A stretch of DNA of 21,173 bases from Bacteroidales bacterium (lineage in GTDB: Bacteria > Bacteroidota > Bacteroidia > Bacteroidales > VadinHA17): the NCBI GenBank assembly GCA_027451265.1, contig DAIDJT010000013.1:1-21173 (forward strand). Reading direction: 5' to 3'. The translations under genes were made by a program, and so were the position numbers. The notes beneath the pieces were generated by a model that saw only the letters and a list, made by a program, of their open reading frames with translations, ran no database searches and was not told the origin of the DNA. Position 1 is the stretch's first letter. Each line of letters begins with the position of its first letter. Shown piece after piece: positions 1 to 7,610 of this stretch.

Positions 1-479
1 TCATCGTCCTCATCCCGGGGATAATCTGCCTGGGCGGCAGGATTACTGGCTTCGACTGCCTTTCTGACAAGTGAATAATCTATATCAAGCTCTGTCAGAA
101 ACCTGGTGACAAGGTTGCTCTCGTCGCGAAGAATGGCCATAAGCAGGTGTTCGGTATCTATAACCTTGGTCTTAAGTGCTTTGGCTTCAATATGAACAAG
201 CCTCAGTACCCGCTCGGTGCTCTTCAGCAACGGCAGGATGTCATTGTCTGCCATGGCAACCGGCCTGTCAGCCTTGATGCTCTTTTCTATTGATCCCTTG
301 AGCATGAGCAGGTCAACACCATTATTTAAAAGTATATCAACTGCAACTCCTTCGCCCTCGCGCAATATTCCAAGGAAAAGGTGTTCGGGGCTTATATGGC
401 TGTTGCCAAGCCTGATTGCCTCTTCCTTGCTGTATCCAAGGATATCATTGACTCTCTGTGAGAAATGTGCGTCCATCAT
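1..479 (-). CDS. clpC: ATP-dependent Clp protease ATPase subunit ClpC, N-terminal part (truncated by window edge)
   Basis: ClpC is the AAA+ unfoldase that feeds substrates to ClpP in the cytoplasm. Only about the first 160 residues are present; the gene runs off the left edge. What is visible is the double Clp-N repeat: a first half with FSQRVNDILGYSKEEAIRLGN and HISPEHLFLGILREGEG, and a second half with KSTERVLRLVHIEAKAL and VIDTEHLLMAILRDESN. An acidic linker (PRDEDDD) follows, where the first AAA module would begin. I chose the ATG at 479 because family members start one or two residues before the FS-RV motif. An in-frame ATG at 524 would add an atypical 15-residue extension, and ATG 476 is equally possible. 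The gene is divergent from gyrA across about 240 bp. ClpA is the alternative, but the N-domain reads as ClpC. The ATPase modules cannot be judged here. Confidence 0.9.
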   Translation of the reverse strand, partial: MMDAHFSQRVNDILGYSKEEAIRLGNSHISPEHLFLGILREGEGVAVDILLNNGVDLLMLKGSIEKSIKADRPVAMADNDILPLLKSTERVLRLVHIEAKALKTKVIDTEHLLMAILRDESNLVTRFLTELDIDYSLVRKAVEASNPAAQADYPRDEDD

Positions 480-546
480 TTTTTCGTTACGGGTTTTATG
501 CAATTGTGTCAGTAAGACTGCCATAAATACATAAAACGCCAGATTT

Positions 547-580
547 CAAAGTTAATTCTATTGTAAAAAACTAAAGGCAA
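547..580 (-). promoter_or_regulatory. Bacteroidota-type promoter for clpC
   Basis: Read on the minus strand, a perfect TAnnTTTG box (TAACTTTG, 554 to 547) lies 23 nt after a TTG (580 to 578). The spacing is slightly longer than the usual 19-21. Transcription would begin near 540, shortly before the clpC start candidates at 524 and 479. Confidence 0.5.
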
Positions 581-719
581 GAATTGTGCCCAATTTTTAA
601 CACCGTCTGTTAACAAATAGAGATGGTAAAAGGTTAAAAAATACGGCAATTTGATTATTTTCGTGGATTAATTTCAGACATTAAAAAAGTATTTATAACA
701 CATTAATTTTCAATCTGAT

Positions 720-3218
720 ATGTCAGATCAAGCAAAAATAGTAAAAGTAAATATCGAGGAGGAGATGAAGTCGGCCTATATCGATTATTCGATGTCGGTC
801 ATTGTGTCCAGGGCATTACCCGATGTACGTGACGGCCTGAAGCCGGTTCACAGGCGGGTTCTCTTCGGTATGTCAGAGCTCGGGGTGCTCTCAAACAGGT
901 CATATAAGAAATCTGCAAGGATAGTAGGGGAGGTGCTTGGTAAGTATCATCCTCACGGTGACTCATCTGTTTATGACGCCATGGTTCGTATGGCCCAGGA
1001 ATGGTCATTGCGCTATCCGCTCGTTGACGGGCAGGGAAACTTCGGATCAATAGACGGTGACAGCCCTGCCGCAATGCGATACACTGAGGCAAAACTCAAG
1101 CGAATTGCCGAGGAAACCCTCTCCGACATAGAAAAGGAAACCGTTGATTTTCAGCCCAATTTTGATGACACTCTCCAGGAGCCAACGGTGCTTCCAACCA
1201 GGATACCAACTCTTCTTGTCAACGGGGCTTCCGGAATTGCAGTGGGAATGGCAACCAACATGCCGCCTCACAACCTGACAGAAGCCGTTGATGCCATAAT
1301 TGCATACATAAATGATCCCGAGATCACGGTTGAAGGGTTGATGCACCATATCAAGGGACCTGACTTCCCCACCGGGGGAATAATCTATGGCGAACAGGGG
1401 ATAAGGGAAGCCTATGAGACCGGAAGGGGCAGGATTGTTGTCAGGGCCAGGACAGAGGTTGAACTCACCCACTCCGGAAGGGAGTGCATTGTTGTCAGCG
1501 AGATCCCATATATGGTTAACAAGGCTGAGATGATCAAAAAGATCGCAGACCTGATCAATGAAAAGAAACTGGAAGGAATTTCCTATATAAATGATGAGTC
1601 GGACAGGAACGGAATGCGGGTGGTTATCATCCTGAAAAAGGAGATGCCGGCGAATATCGTTTTGAATCACCTTTATAAACACTCTCAGTTGCAGACATCG
1701 TTCAATGTCAACAACATAGCACTTGTAAAGGGTCGCCCGAAAACGCTTCCGCTGAAAGAGATCATTGACAGTTTCGTGAAGCACAGGCATGAGGTTGTGG
1801 TGCGCAGGGCGAAGTATGACCTTGACCAGGCTGAAAAAAGGGCACACATCCTTGAAGGTCTTATCATTGCCAGTGACAACATAGACGAGGTCATAGCCAT
1901 CATCAGGTCTTCGCAGAACACTGACGTCGCGCGTGAGCGCCTGATAGAGCGGTTCGGCCTTACTGACATCCAGGCCAGAGCCATCGTGGAGATGCGCCTG
2001 AGGCAACTCACCGGCCTGGAGCAGGATAAGCTGCACGCTGAGTACGAGGAGCTTAAGAAGCTGATTGAATACCTTAACCAGGTGCTGGCCGACGAGAAGC
2101 TGCAGATGCAGATCATCAAGGATGAGCTTACCGAGGTGAAGGAAAAATTCGGCGACAAGCGCCGCACGGAGATTGTTCCCGCTGCAGGCGAATTCAATCC
2201 CGAAGATTTCTATGCCGATGATGAAATGGTCATCACCATATCACACATGGGTTATATCAAGCGGACACCGCTTACGGAATTCCGCCGCCAGAACAGGGGA
2301 GGGACCGGAAAGAGAGGCAGCACTACCCGTGAGGAGGATTTTATTGAGCATATGTACGTTGCAACCATGCATAACACGATGCTGTTCTTTACCCGTAACG
2401 GCAAGTGCCACTGGCAGAAGGTGTATGATCTTCCGGAAGGTACACGCAACAGCAAGGGGAGAGCCATACAGAACGTTATCAACATTGAGCCGGATGACAG
2501 CGTCAGGGCCTTTATCAATGTAAAGACTCTTGATGACAGTGACTATATAAACAACAATTACATTGTGCTGTGTACCCGCAAGGGTGTCATCAAGAAAACG
2601 TCGCTGGAAGCCTACTCACGGCCCAGGGCCAATGGAATCAACGCAATAACCGTAAGGGATGGAGATGAACTCCTTGAAGCCAGGATGACCAACGGCAGCC
2701 ATGAGATAATGCTGGCAGTCAGGTCTGGCCGGGCAGTGAGGTTCAACGAGGCCACTGTCAGACCCATGGGACGCACGGCATCAGGAGTGCGTGGAATTAC
2801 CCTCTCCGGTGATGATGATATGGTTGTGGGAATGATAACTGTGGAAAACGAAGTGGCCGATGTGCTTGTCGTCTCTGAAAACGGTTACGGAAAGAGGTCT
2901 GCAATAGCTGATTACCGAATTACGAACCGCGGAGGAAAGGGCGTTAAGACAATCAGCATCACCGACAAGACCGGAAAACTGATAGCACTCAAGGATGTGA
3001 GCGACCAGTATGACCTGCTTATAATCACCCAGAACGGGAACATCCTGAGGACGCCGGTAAGCGAACTGCGGGTAATGGGAAGGGCAACCCAGGGAGTAAA
3101 ACTTATAGATATTAAGGAAAATGACTCCATTGCTTCGGTTGCCTATGTAGAAGTAAATGAGGATGATAACGAGGCCGGGGGCGATATTGAAGAACAGCCG
3201 GCTGAGGCTGCTGAGTAA
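720..3218 (+). CDS. gyrA: DNA gyrase subunit A
   Basis: GyrA is the breakage-reunion subunit of the A2B2 gyrase that introduces negative supercoils. The 832 residues are the normal size. The winged-helix/tower core is complete: the catalytic tyrosine is Tyr121 in AAMRYTEAKL, and the quinolone-resistance region reads HPHGDSSVYD with Ser82 and Asp86 (equivalents of E. coli Ser83 and Asp87), that is, the susceptible-type residues. The C-terminal DNA-wrapping pinwheel starts near residue 500. It carries a GyrA-box variant QNRGGTG at 524-530 in place of QRRGGKG, and a second NRGGKG repeat later. This box and the length favour GyrA over ParC. The tail is acidic (DDNEAGGDIEEQPAEAAE). No Shine-Dalgarno is seen. 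The only promoter hint is a weak TTTG...TAATTTCA pair around 650-676. The start is fixed by the family N-terminus. Confidence 0.98.
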   Translation: MSDQAKIVKVNIEEEMKSAYIDYSMSVIVSRALPDVRDGLKPVHRRVLFGMSELGVLSNRSYKKSARIVGEVLGKYHPHGDSSVYDAMVRMAQEWSLRYPLVDGQGNFGSIDGDSPAAMRYTEAKLKRIAEETLSDIEKETVDFQPNFDDTLQEPTVLPTRIPTLLVNGASGIAVGMATNMPPHNLTEAVDAIIAYINDPEITVEGLMHHIKGPDFPTGGIIYGEQGIREAYETGRGRIVVRARTEVELTHSGRECIVVSEIPYMVNKAEMIKKIADLINEKKLEGISYINDESDRNGMRVVIILKKEMPANIVLNHLYKHSQLQTSFNVNNIALVKGRPKTLPLKEIIDSFVKHRHEVVVRRAKYDLDQAEKRAHILEGLIIASDNIDEVIAIIRSSQNTDVARERLIERFGLTDIQARAIVEMRLRQLTGLEQDKLHAEYEELKKLIEYLNQVLADEKLQMQIIKDELTEVKEKFGDKRRTEIVPAAGEFNPEDFYADDEMVITISHMGYIKRTPLTEFRRQNRGGTGKRGSTTREEDFIEHMYVATMHNTMLFFTRNGKCHWQKVYDLPEGTRNSKGRAIQNVINIEPDDSVRAFINVKTLDDSDYINNNYIVLCTRKGVIKKTSLEAYSRPRANGINAITVRDGDELLEARMTNGSHEIMLAVRSGRAVRFNEATVRPMGRTASGVRGITLSGDDDMVVGMITVENEVADVLVVSENGYGKRSAIADYRITNRGGKGVKTISITDKTGKLIALKDVSDQYDLLIITQNGNILRTPVSELRVMGRATQGVKLIDIKENDSIASVAYVEVNEDDNEAGGDIEEQPAEAAE

Positions 3219-3230
3219 TTTGGCAAATTA

Positions 3231-3262
3231 TTTGAAGAATAGATACTAAAGTTTTAATTTTG
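3231..3262 (+). promoter_or_regulatory. Bacteroidota consensus promoter for the TPR protein gene
   Basis: TTTG (3231-3234), 20 nt, then TAATTTTG (3255-3262) match the Bacteroidota -33/-7 consensus exactly. Initiation is expected near 3269, giving a leader of about 24 nt before the ATG at 3293. The downstream gene is therefore independent of gyrA. Confidence 0.75.
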
Positions 3263-3292
3263 GACCAACATTTAAATGCAAATTATCCAGAC

Positions 3293-4438
3293 ATGAAGAA
3301 GATCACATTGTTTGTACTGGCAGTAATCATCTCAGTAGGTGCTATGGCACAGAAGGGAAAAATCACCGCTGCCGAAACTTTTATCCGCGAAGGTGCTTTC
3401 GATAAGGCTAAGGAAGCCATTGAGGCAGCTGTCGCTAACCCGAAGTCAATGGGCCTTGCAAAGACCTATTATGTAAAGGGGAAACTTTGCCAGGCAGCAT
3501 TTGATTCAGGTGACCCGAAGAATATCGGCCTCTATCCGGATATCCTTATGGAAGCCTATAACAATTTCGAAAAGGCAGTTCAGCTTGATCCCAAGATCAA
3601 GAATACCGTCATCAGGGACAATGCTTATGCACTTCTTGGCAATTCATTCCTCAATGATGCAATCAACAAGTTCAATGAGAAGAACTTCAAGGGAGCCATG
3701 GAATCCTTTGAAAGGAACGTGAAGGTTTCAGCCAGTGAACTCTATGTGGGCATGGTAGACACTCTCGTGATCTTCAATGCCGGGCTTGCAGCATACAATG
3801 GCGAAATGTACCCCGAGGCAATTGCCCATTTCCGCACCTGCACGAAGACAGGTACTGAGGACACCAAGCCTTACATTTTCATGAGCGACAGCTACATGAA
3901 GATGAAGGATACCGTCAACGCCGAAGCAGTTCTGATGGAAGGGTATAAGGCATACCCTGACACCCTGGATATTATTCTCCAGGCAACCCAGTTCTACCTT
4001 GACGCCAACAACTCAACGAAGGCATTTGAATTCGTTCACAGGGCCATGGAGATGGATCCGGAGAACTATATTCTTTACCTTGTTGAGGGAAGCCTCCATA
4101 TGAAACTGGAAGATTATCCGAAGGCCATCGAGAGCCTGAAGGCATCACTTACCAAGAATCCGTCACAGTTCGAGAGCAACTACAATATCGGTCTCTGCTA
4201 TGTTTCAATTGCAAACAATCTGCTTAACGAGGCCAATATGATCTCTGACAACAAGGAATATGAGATTGCCAAGAACAAGGCATTTGATGAAATGAAGAAG
4301 GCTGTTCCTTTCTTCCTGGAGGCAGAAAAGGCCAACCCGAAATCACTTGCCACACTGGAATTCCTTCGCGAGATTTACCTGAAGCTTAAGATGATGCCTG
4401 AATTTGAGGCATACAAGGCAAAAGTTGAGAATCTGTAA
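3293..4438 (+). CDS. Secreted TPR-repeat protein
   Basis: This is a 381-residue protein with a classical Sec signal peptide (MKKITLFVLAVIISVGAMA, cleavage near AMA|Q) and no lipobox, so it is probably periplasmic. The mature part is helical. It has tetratricopeptide-like repeats, for example around the FDKAKEAIEAAVANP segment near the N-terminus, PEAIAHFRTCTKTG, and the best one, NYILYLVEGSLHMKLEDYPKAIESLKASL. TPR arrays are protein-binding scaffolds; no enzymatic domain is seen. I used the ATG at 3293 and not a TTG at 3260, because the TTG overlaps the promoter -7 box and would spoil the signal peptide. The gene lies 74 bp after gyrA but has its own promoter and terminator. Its partner and role are unknown. 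Confidence 0.9.
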   Translation: MKKITLFVLAVIISVGAMAQKGKITAAETFIREGAFDKAKEAIEAAVANPKSMGLAKTYYVKGKLCQAAFDSGDPKNIGLYPDILMEAYNNFEKAVQLDPKIKNTVIRDNAYALLGNSFLNDAINKFNEKNFKGAMESFERNVKVSASELYVGMVDTLVIFNAGLAAYNGEMYPEAIAHFRTCTKTGTEDTKPYIFMSDSYMKMKDTVNAEAVLMEGYKAYPDTLDIILQATQFYLDANNSTKAFEFVHRAMEMDPENYILYLVEGSLHMKLEDYPKAIESLKASLTKNPSQFESNYNIGLCYVSIANNLLNEANMISDNKEYEIAKNKAFDEMKKAVPFFLEAEKANPKSLATLEFLREIYLKLKMMPEFEAYKAKVENL

Positions 4439-4463
4439 ACCAGCGTTTCAATAAATTATAAAG

Positions 4464-4492
4464 AAGGCACCAACCGAGGTGCCTTTTTTTTT
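4464..4492 (+). terminator. Rho-independent terminator after the TPR protein gene
   Basis: A perfect 8-bp stem AAGGCACC / GGTGCCTT with loop AACCGA is followed by an uninterrupted T tract (to 4492). It begins 25 bp after the stop codon. Confidence 0.92.
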
Positions 4493-4809
4493 GTCTTAGT
4501 CATACACAGGTGTCGCTTAAATTGCCATTTTGCGGGGCAGGGTACATTTTACAAATCCATTTAACATATGTGTTTCATTTTTCAGTTCCGTTTTCGGGGG
4601 CAGGGGATACCAGGTTGTCAGAATTACAGCCACAAGCAATGTAAAAGCTGTGTTTCCTTCTGCTATTTAACATAATATTAATTATAGGAATATAAATAAC
4701 TACCATGATTAGTCTCTGATCACATCGCATTGTCTCTGATTATCTGGCGGATAACTTATATATCCAGGTCGCCCTCCCTGTTATAATCAAACCGATGACG
4801 GTCCGGACT
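4493..4809. other. Intergenic stretch without a recognised gene
   Basis: About 317 bp lie between the TPR terminator and the convergent lipoprotein gene. The longest frame seen, a 35-codon one from the ATG at 4568 (ATGTGTTTC), has no family features and no initiation signal. No tRNA, hairpin with T tract or repeat stands out. It is probably spacer and possibly holds the unseen 3' end of the lipoprotein transcript. Confidence 0.4.
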
Positions 4810-5346
4810 CTACTTCCTGGCATCTCTCATATCATAAACCGGCAATGTCCGGTTGAAATGTCCGGTAATCCTTTCACCGGTTCCCGTCAGGAATTCAAAA
4901 TCAAAAACACGTTCGTTAGCGTTTCCTGAAACCTGTACCAATCCTGATACACCTGTTACAATCGTTCCTGTTTCATTTTCAAAATTCATTTGCATCCCGA
5001 AATTGGCCACATCAAGTGTCAAAGGTGACTTGCCTGCTGCAAACTGGTACGTGCCATTTGCCAGTTCTGTGGCTGCTGATGAATAAAACTGGAAAAACAG
5101 GACATGTCCCTTTCCGCGAAACTCATGAAGATCACGGTTATAGCTGACACCCTCAGAAAATAATGTAACGTCGAAGTTATAGCCTGTTGCTCCTTCAGGC
5201 ATCCCGTAATTGTGTATAAACCCCTGGAAAAGAGGATAATCATTGATCGTGTACCTAAAATGATTGGGCTCCTCTTCCTTTGTACACCCCGTGAATACCA
5301 GGACAAACACTAAAACCGAAATTGAAATGATCTGATACTTATTCAT
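4810..5346 (-). CDS. Hypothetical lipoprotein, DUF-type beta-rich
   Basis: The protein has 178 residues. The N-terminus is a type II signal peptide, a hydrophobic run followed by the lipobox VFTGC, so Cys21 would be lipidated and the protein anchored to the periplasmic or outer-membrane side. The next residues TKEEEPN resemble the acidic surface-export signal reported for Bacteroidota lipoproteins, which would put it on the cell surface (inference). The remainder alternates short polar and hydrophobic stretches typical of beta-sandwich lipoproteins of this phylum (ANGTYQFAAGKSPLTLD, GLVQVSGNANERVFDFEFLTGTGERITGHFNR). No catalytic motif is seen. It is an isolated gene, transcribed against both neighbours. 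I do not recognise a specific family. Confidence 0.75.
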   Translation of the reverse strand: MNKYQIISISVLVFVLVFTGCTKEEEPNHFRYTINDYPLFQGFIHNYGMPEGATGYNFDVTLFSEGVSYNRDLHEFRGKGHVLFFQFYSSAATELANGTYQFAAGKSPLTLDVANFGMQMNFENETGTIVTGVSGLVQVSGNANERVFDFEFLTGTGERITGHFNRTLPVYDMRDARK

Positions 5347-5476
5347 GATGAATTGTATTGGTTATTATTAAGGGCGTCTTTGGTATTAAACATTTTGAAT
5401 ACATTTTTGTTTGGCTGTATCAGGCTGATTCGCATGATCAGCTCGTATGGTTCATCGGTCGTGCCGGGATCCCTTA

Positions 5477-5484
5477 TAAATTTG
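5477..5484 (+). promoter_or_regulatory. Candidate -7 box for the DUF2461 gene
   Basis: TAAATTTG matches TAnnTTTG exactly and lies in the gap upstream of the plus-strand gene at 5570. No clear TTTG is found 19-21 nt upstream, and the implied leader would be about 80 nt, so support is partial. Confidence 0.35.
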
Positions 5485-5569
5485 TAGCTTTATGAGAATT
5501 ACCTCAATAATACATTACAAATCAAATATTACTATAACTATTTATATAATAACCTAATAATCAAGTATT

Positions 5570-6235
5570 ATGGTAACCATTGACCAGTCAACAATCAGGT
5601 TCCTGCATGATCTTTCCCGGCACAACGACAGGCTGTGGTTTGCGGAGAACCGTCCCCGCTATGAATCGGCCCGCGAGAACTTTTCTGTCTTTGTGCAGGC
5701 TGTCATTGATGAGATAGTCAGTTTTGACCCAATCTTCAGGGGTCTGGAGGCAAAAAGTTGCATTTTCAGGATCAACCGTGACATAAGATTTACGCATGAC
5801 AAGTCAGTGTACAAGACCAATTTCGGGGCTTTCATGGTGCGTGGCGGCAAGAAGAGCGCTGACAGGTTCCCCGGTTATTACCTTCATATTGAGCCTGGCC
5901 AGTCGTTCATTTCAGGTGGTTCATATATCCCCCCGGCACCCTGGCTGAATGCAATCCGTGAAAAAATTGCTGAGGATGGTGACAGTCTTTTAAAGATCAT
6001 CAACAACCGTGAGTACAGGAAATATTTCAACGGACTGGAAGGCGAAAAACTAAAGCTGCCGCCGCGCGGGTTCTCCAAGGATCATCCTCATATAGAACTG
6101 ATTAAGATGAAAAGCTTCCTGCCCGAAAAGTCACTTACAGACAGTGAGGTTGTCGCCCCCGGATTTTTCAGTGTGGTTACCGGCGCATTCCGGGCAATGA
6201 AGCCGTTGAACGACTTCCTCACGACGGCCAGATAA
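5570..6235 (+). CDS. DUF2461 family protein (TIGR02453-like)
   Basis: The 221 residues match the DUF2461 family of uncharacterised cytoplasmic proteins in length and motif order. The N-terminal FLHDLSRHNDRLWFAENRPRYESAREN fits the family pattern of F-L-L--N-N-N-R-WF-ENK--YE. Next comes FRINRDIRFTHDKSVYKTNFGAFM (the family R-RDIRFS-DK-PYK-), then FPGYYLHIEPGQSFISGGSYIPPAPWL, and last GFSKDHPHIELIKMKSF. The biochemical function of the family is not established. There is no signal peptide. The start at 5570 is the only ATG that keeps the family N-terminus. It is a single gene, with 138 bp before the next plus-strand gene. Confidence 0.9.
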   Translation: MVTIDQSTIRFLHDLSRHNDRLWFAENRPRYESARENFSVFVQAVIDEIVSFDPIFRGLEAKSCIFRINRDIRFTHDKSVYKTNFGAFMVRGGKKSADRFPGYYLHIEPGQSFISGGSYIPPAPWLNAIREKIAEDGDSLLKIINNREYRKYFNGLEGEKLKLPPRGFSKDHPHIELIKMKSFLPEKSLTDSEVVAPGFFSVVTGAFRAMKPLNDFLTTAR

Positions 6236-6373
6236 ACTTGCTGCCAGTCTGGCAGAATCCCGTCCCGGCAAAGGGCTCTTCCTTTACAGCAGGACCAATA
6301 TTCACATTTTTTGCCATAATGTGCATGAATACTAAAAAATATTATCTTCGATCAAATTTAAGATACTGCGAAA

Positions 6374-6907
6374 ATGAAAAAACTGTTGTTCACTGTTATC
6401 CTGGCAGCCATGATACTGCCGTTTACCGCAGCCCAGGGCAAGCTCGAAGTCGGAAAGACGGCTCCTGAATGGGTTCTTACCGATGCTGCCAAGAAGGAAT
6501 TCACCATGAACTCATGGCCGGGCAAAGTCCTTCAGATAAACTACGTTGACCCTGACAATGATGACCTGAATGATCCGTTCAATGATGCCATTAACAAGGC
6601 TGTTGACATTGACAAGATCATAGATCAGAACTCCTTCAAGGGATTCGGGATTGTCGACCTCCAGTCGACCAAGCTTCCGGACGGATTGGTACGCGTCATT
6701 GCCGGCAGGAAGGCAAAGAAGTATGACACTACCATCCTGTTTGATTACAAGGGGTTCCTTCATGAGTCATGGGGAATGCCCATGGACAGCTATACCGTTG
6801 TGATTGTTGACAAGAACCGCATTGTCAGGGGTGTGTACAAAGGCAAGATTGCCGATAATGACATCCCGGGCATTATAGATATGATAACCAAACTCACGAA
6901 AGAATAG
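6374..6907 (+). CDS. YtfJ-like periplasmic thioredoxin-fold protein without cysteines
   Basis: The protein has 177 residues with a Sec signal peptide ending near FTAAQ. The mature part starts LEVGKTAPEWVLTDAAKKEF, the usual entry strand of the AhpC/TSA-thioredoxin fold. It continues with SWPGKVLQINYVDPDND, where a redox CxxC or peroxidatic cysteine would normally be. It then has the central FGIVDLQSTKLPDGLVRVI and the C-terminal DSYTVVIVDKNRIVRGVYKGKIADNDIPGIIDMITKL. The order and spacing resemble E. coli YtfJ. There is no cysteine anywhere, so it cannot be a thiol-disulfide enzyme; a structural or chaperone role is possible. The gene is monocistronic and ends in a terminator shared with the convergent gene. 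The YtfJ assignment is by eye and moderate; the fold is more certain than the family. Confidence 0.72.
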   Translation: MKKLLFTVILAAMILPFTAAQGKLEVGKTAPEWVLTDAAKKEFTMNSWPGKVLQINYVDPDNDDLNDPFNDAINKAVDIDKIIDQNSFKGFGIVDLQSTKLPDGLVRVIAGRKAKKYDTTILFDYKGFLHESWGMPMDSYTVVIVDKNRIVRGVYKGKIADNDIPGIIDMITKLTKE

Positions 6908-6931
6908 GTTCTGTAATCTGCCATGTCAAAT

Positions 6932-6957
6932 AAAAAACCGGTCTGTGCCGGTTTTTT
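6932..6957. terminator. Bidirectional intrinsic terminator between convergent genes
   Basis: The stem AAAAAACCGG / CCGGTTTTTT encloses the loop TCTGTG. The same hairpin has a T run on either strand, so it can end both the YtfJ-like transcript (plus) and the AlaX-like transcript (minus). Confidence 0.85.
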
Positions 6958-6993
6958 ATTTTAAACATGTTTTATTTCTGCGGGTGGTTCCTG

Positions 6994-7467
6994 TCAGGCT
7001 GTCATCCTGATTCCGGGGTTAAGCACTTCCTGGGTGATTCTGAACCGGATTCTCAGCACGCCTTCATTGAAATCAGCTGAGATAATTGAAAATGAACCTA
7101 TTTCAGATGTGTTTGACACATGCTTTCCGATACACGGGCATGCATCGAAATTACCGATAGTGATAATGCGGATCATTTCTCCCGCATTCTCGGGCAGTTT
7201 GCCGGTAAAGTACTTTTTGTCAGCCTCCCTCCTGCTTACAAGCTCCTCTCCCACCGGGATGCTTAACTTGATTATCTCATTTACTGTTCTTTCCACTGCA
7301 CGCACCTCTTTTTCCGACAATCCTTTCTTGATCCGGTAGTCGCACTTACTCTTTTTACTTTCAATATGGCTGTTGAATGATCTCCCGCAGTGGTACATCT
7401 TGTCCATCACCGAGTTAAGTATATGCTCGGCTGTATGCATTGCGGGATTATAGTCTTTTCCTGGCAT
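6994..7467 (-). CDS. AlaX-type alanyl-tRNA editing protein (short form)
   Basis: This family hydrolyses mischarged aminoacyl-tRNA in trans (Ser or Gly on tRNA-Ala) and is homologous to the AlaRS/ThrRS editing domain. The 157-residue length fits the short AlaX type that lacks the N-terminal glycine-rich domain. The zinc site is complete: the HxxxH motif is HTAEH (His11, His15), and the CxxxH motif is CIGKH (Cys112, His116), preceded by another cysteine at 110. The middle region KCDYRIKKGLSEKEVRAVERTVNEII fits the family. The ATG at 7467 is used; Met10, directly before HTAEH, is a less likely start. It converges on the YtfJ-like gene. Its exact tRNA specificity cannot be read from the sequence. 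Confidence 0.88.
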   Translation of the reverse strand: MPGKDYNPAMHTAEHILNSVMDKMYHCGRSFNSHIESKKSKCDYRIKKGLSEKEVRAVERTVNEIIKLSIPVGEELVSRREADKKYFTGKLPENAGEMIRIITIGNFDACPCIGKHVSNTSEIGSFSIISADFNEGVLRIRFRITQEVLNPGIRMTA

Positions 7468-7610
7468 GATGAATGTATATCTGGAATATTGAAACGTTCA
7501 TGCGGGGTTTATATTTTACCATGAACAGAGGTATATTCAGGTTGTAGTGCAAATATCATCATCCCAGGGTATCGCAGGCATATACCTTTACCGGGGAAGC
7601 ATCAGCGGAG

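Noticed and set aside
217..534. Plus-strand open frame of 105 codons at the left end
   Set aside because: It lies antisense to the clear ClpC N-domain on the minus strand and has no family features.
1047..2197. Minus-strand open frames of 329 and 170 codons
   Set aside because: Both are antisense shadows of gyrA, which is intact and complete on the plus strand.
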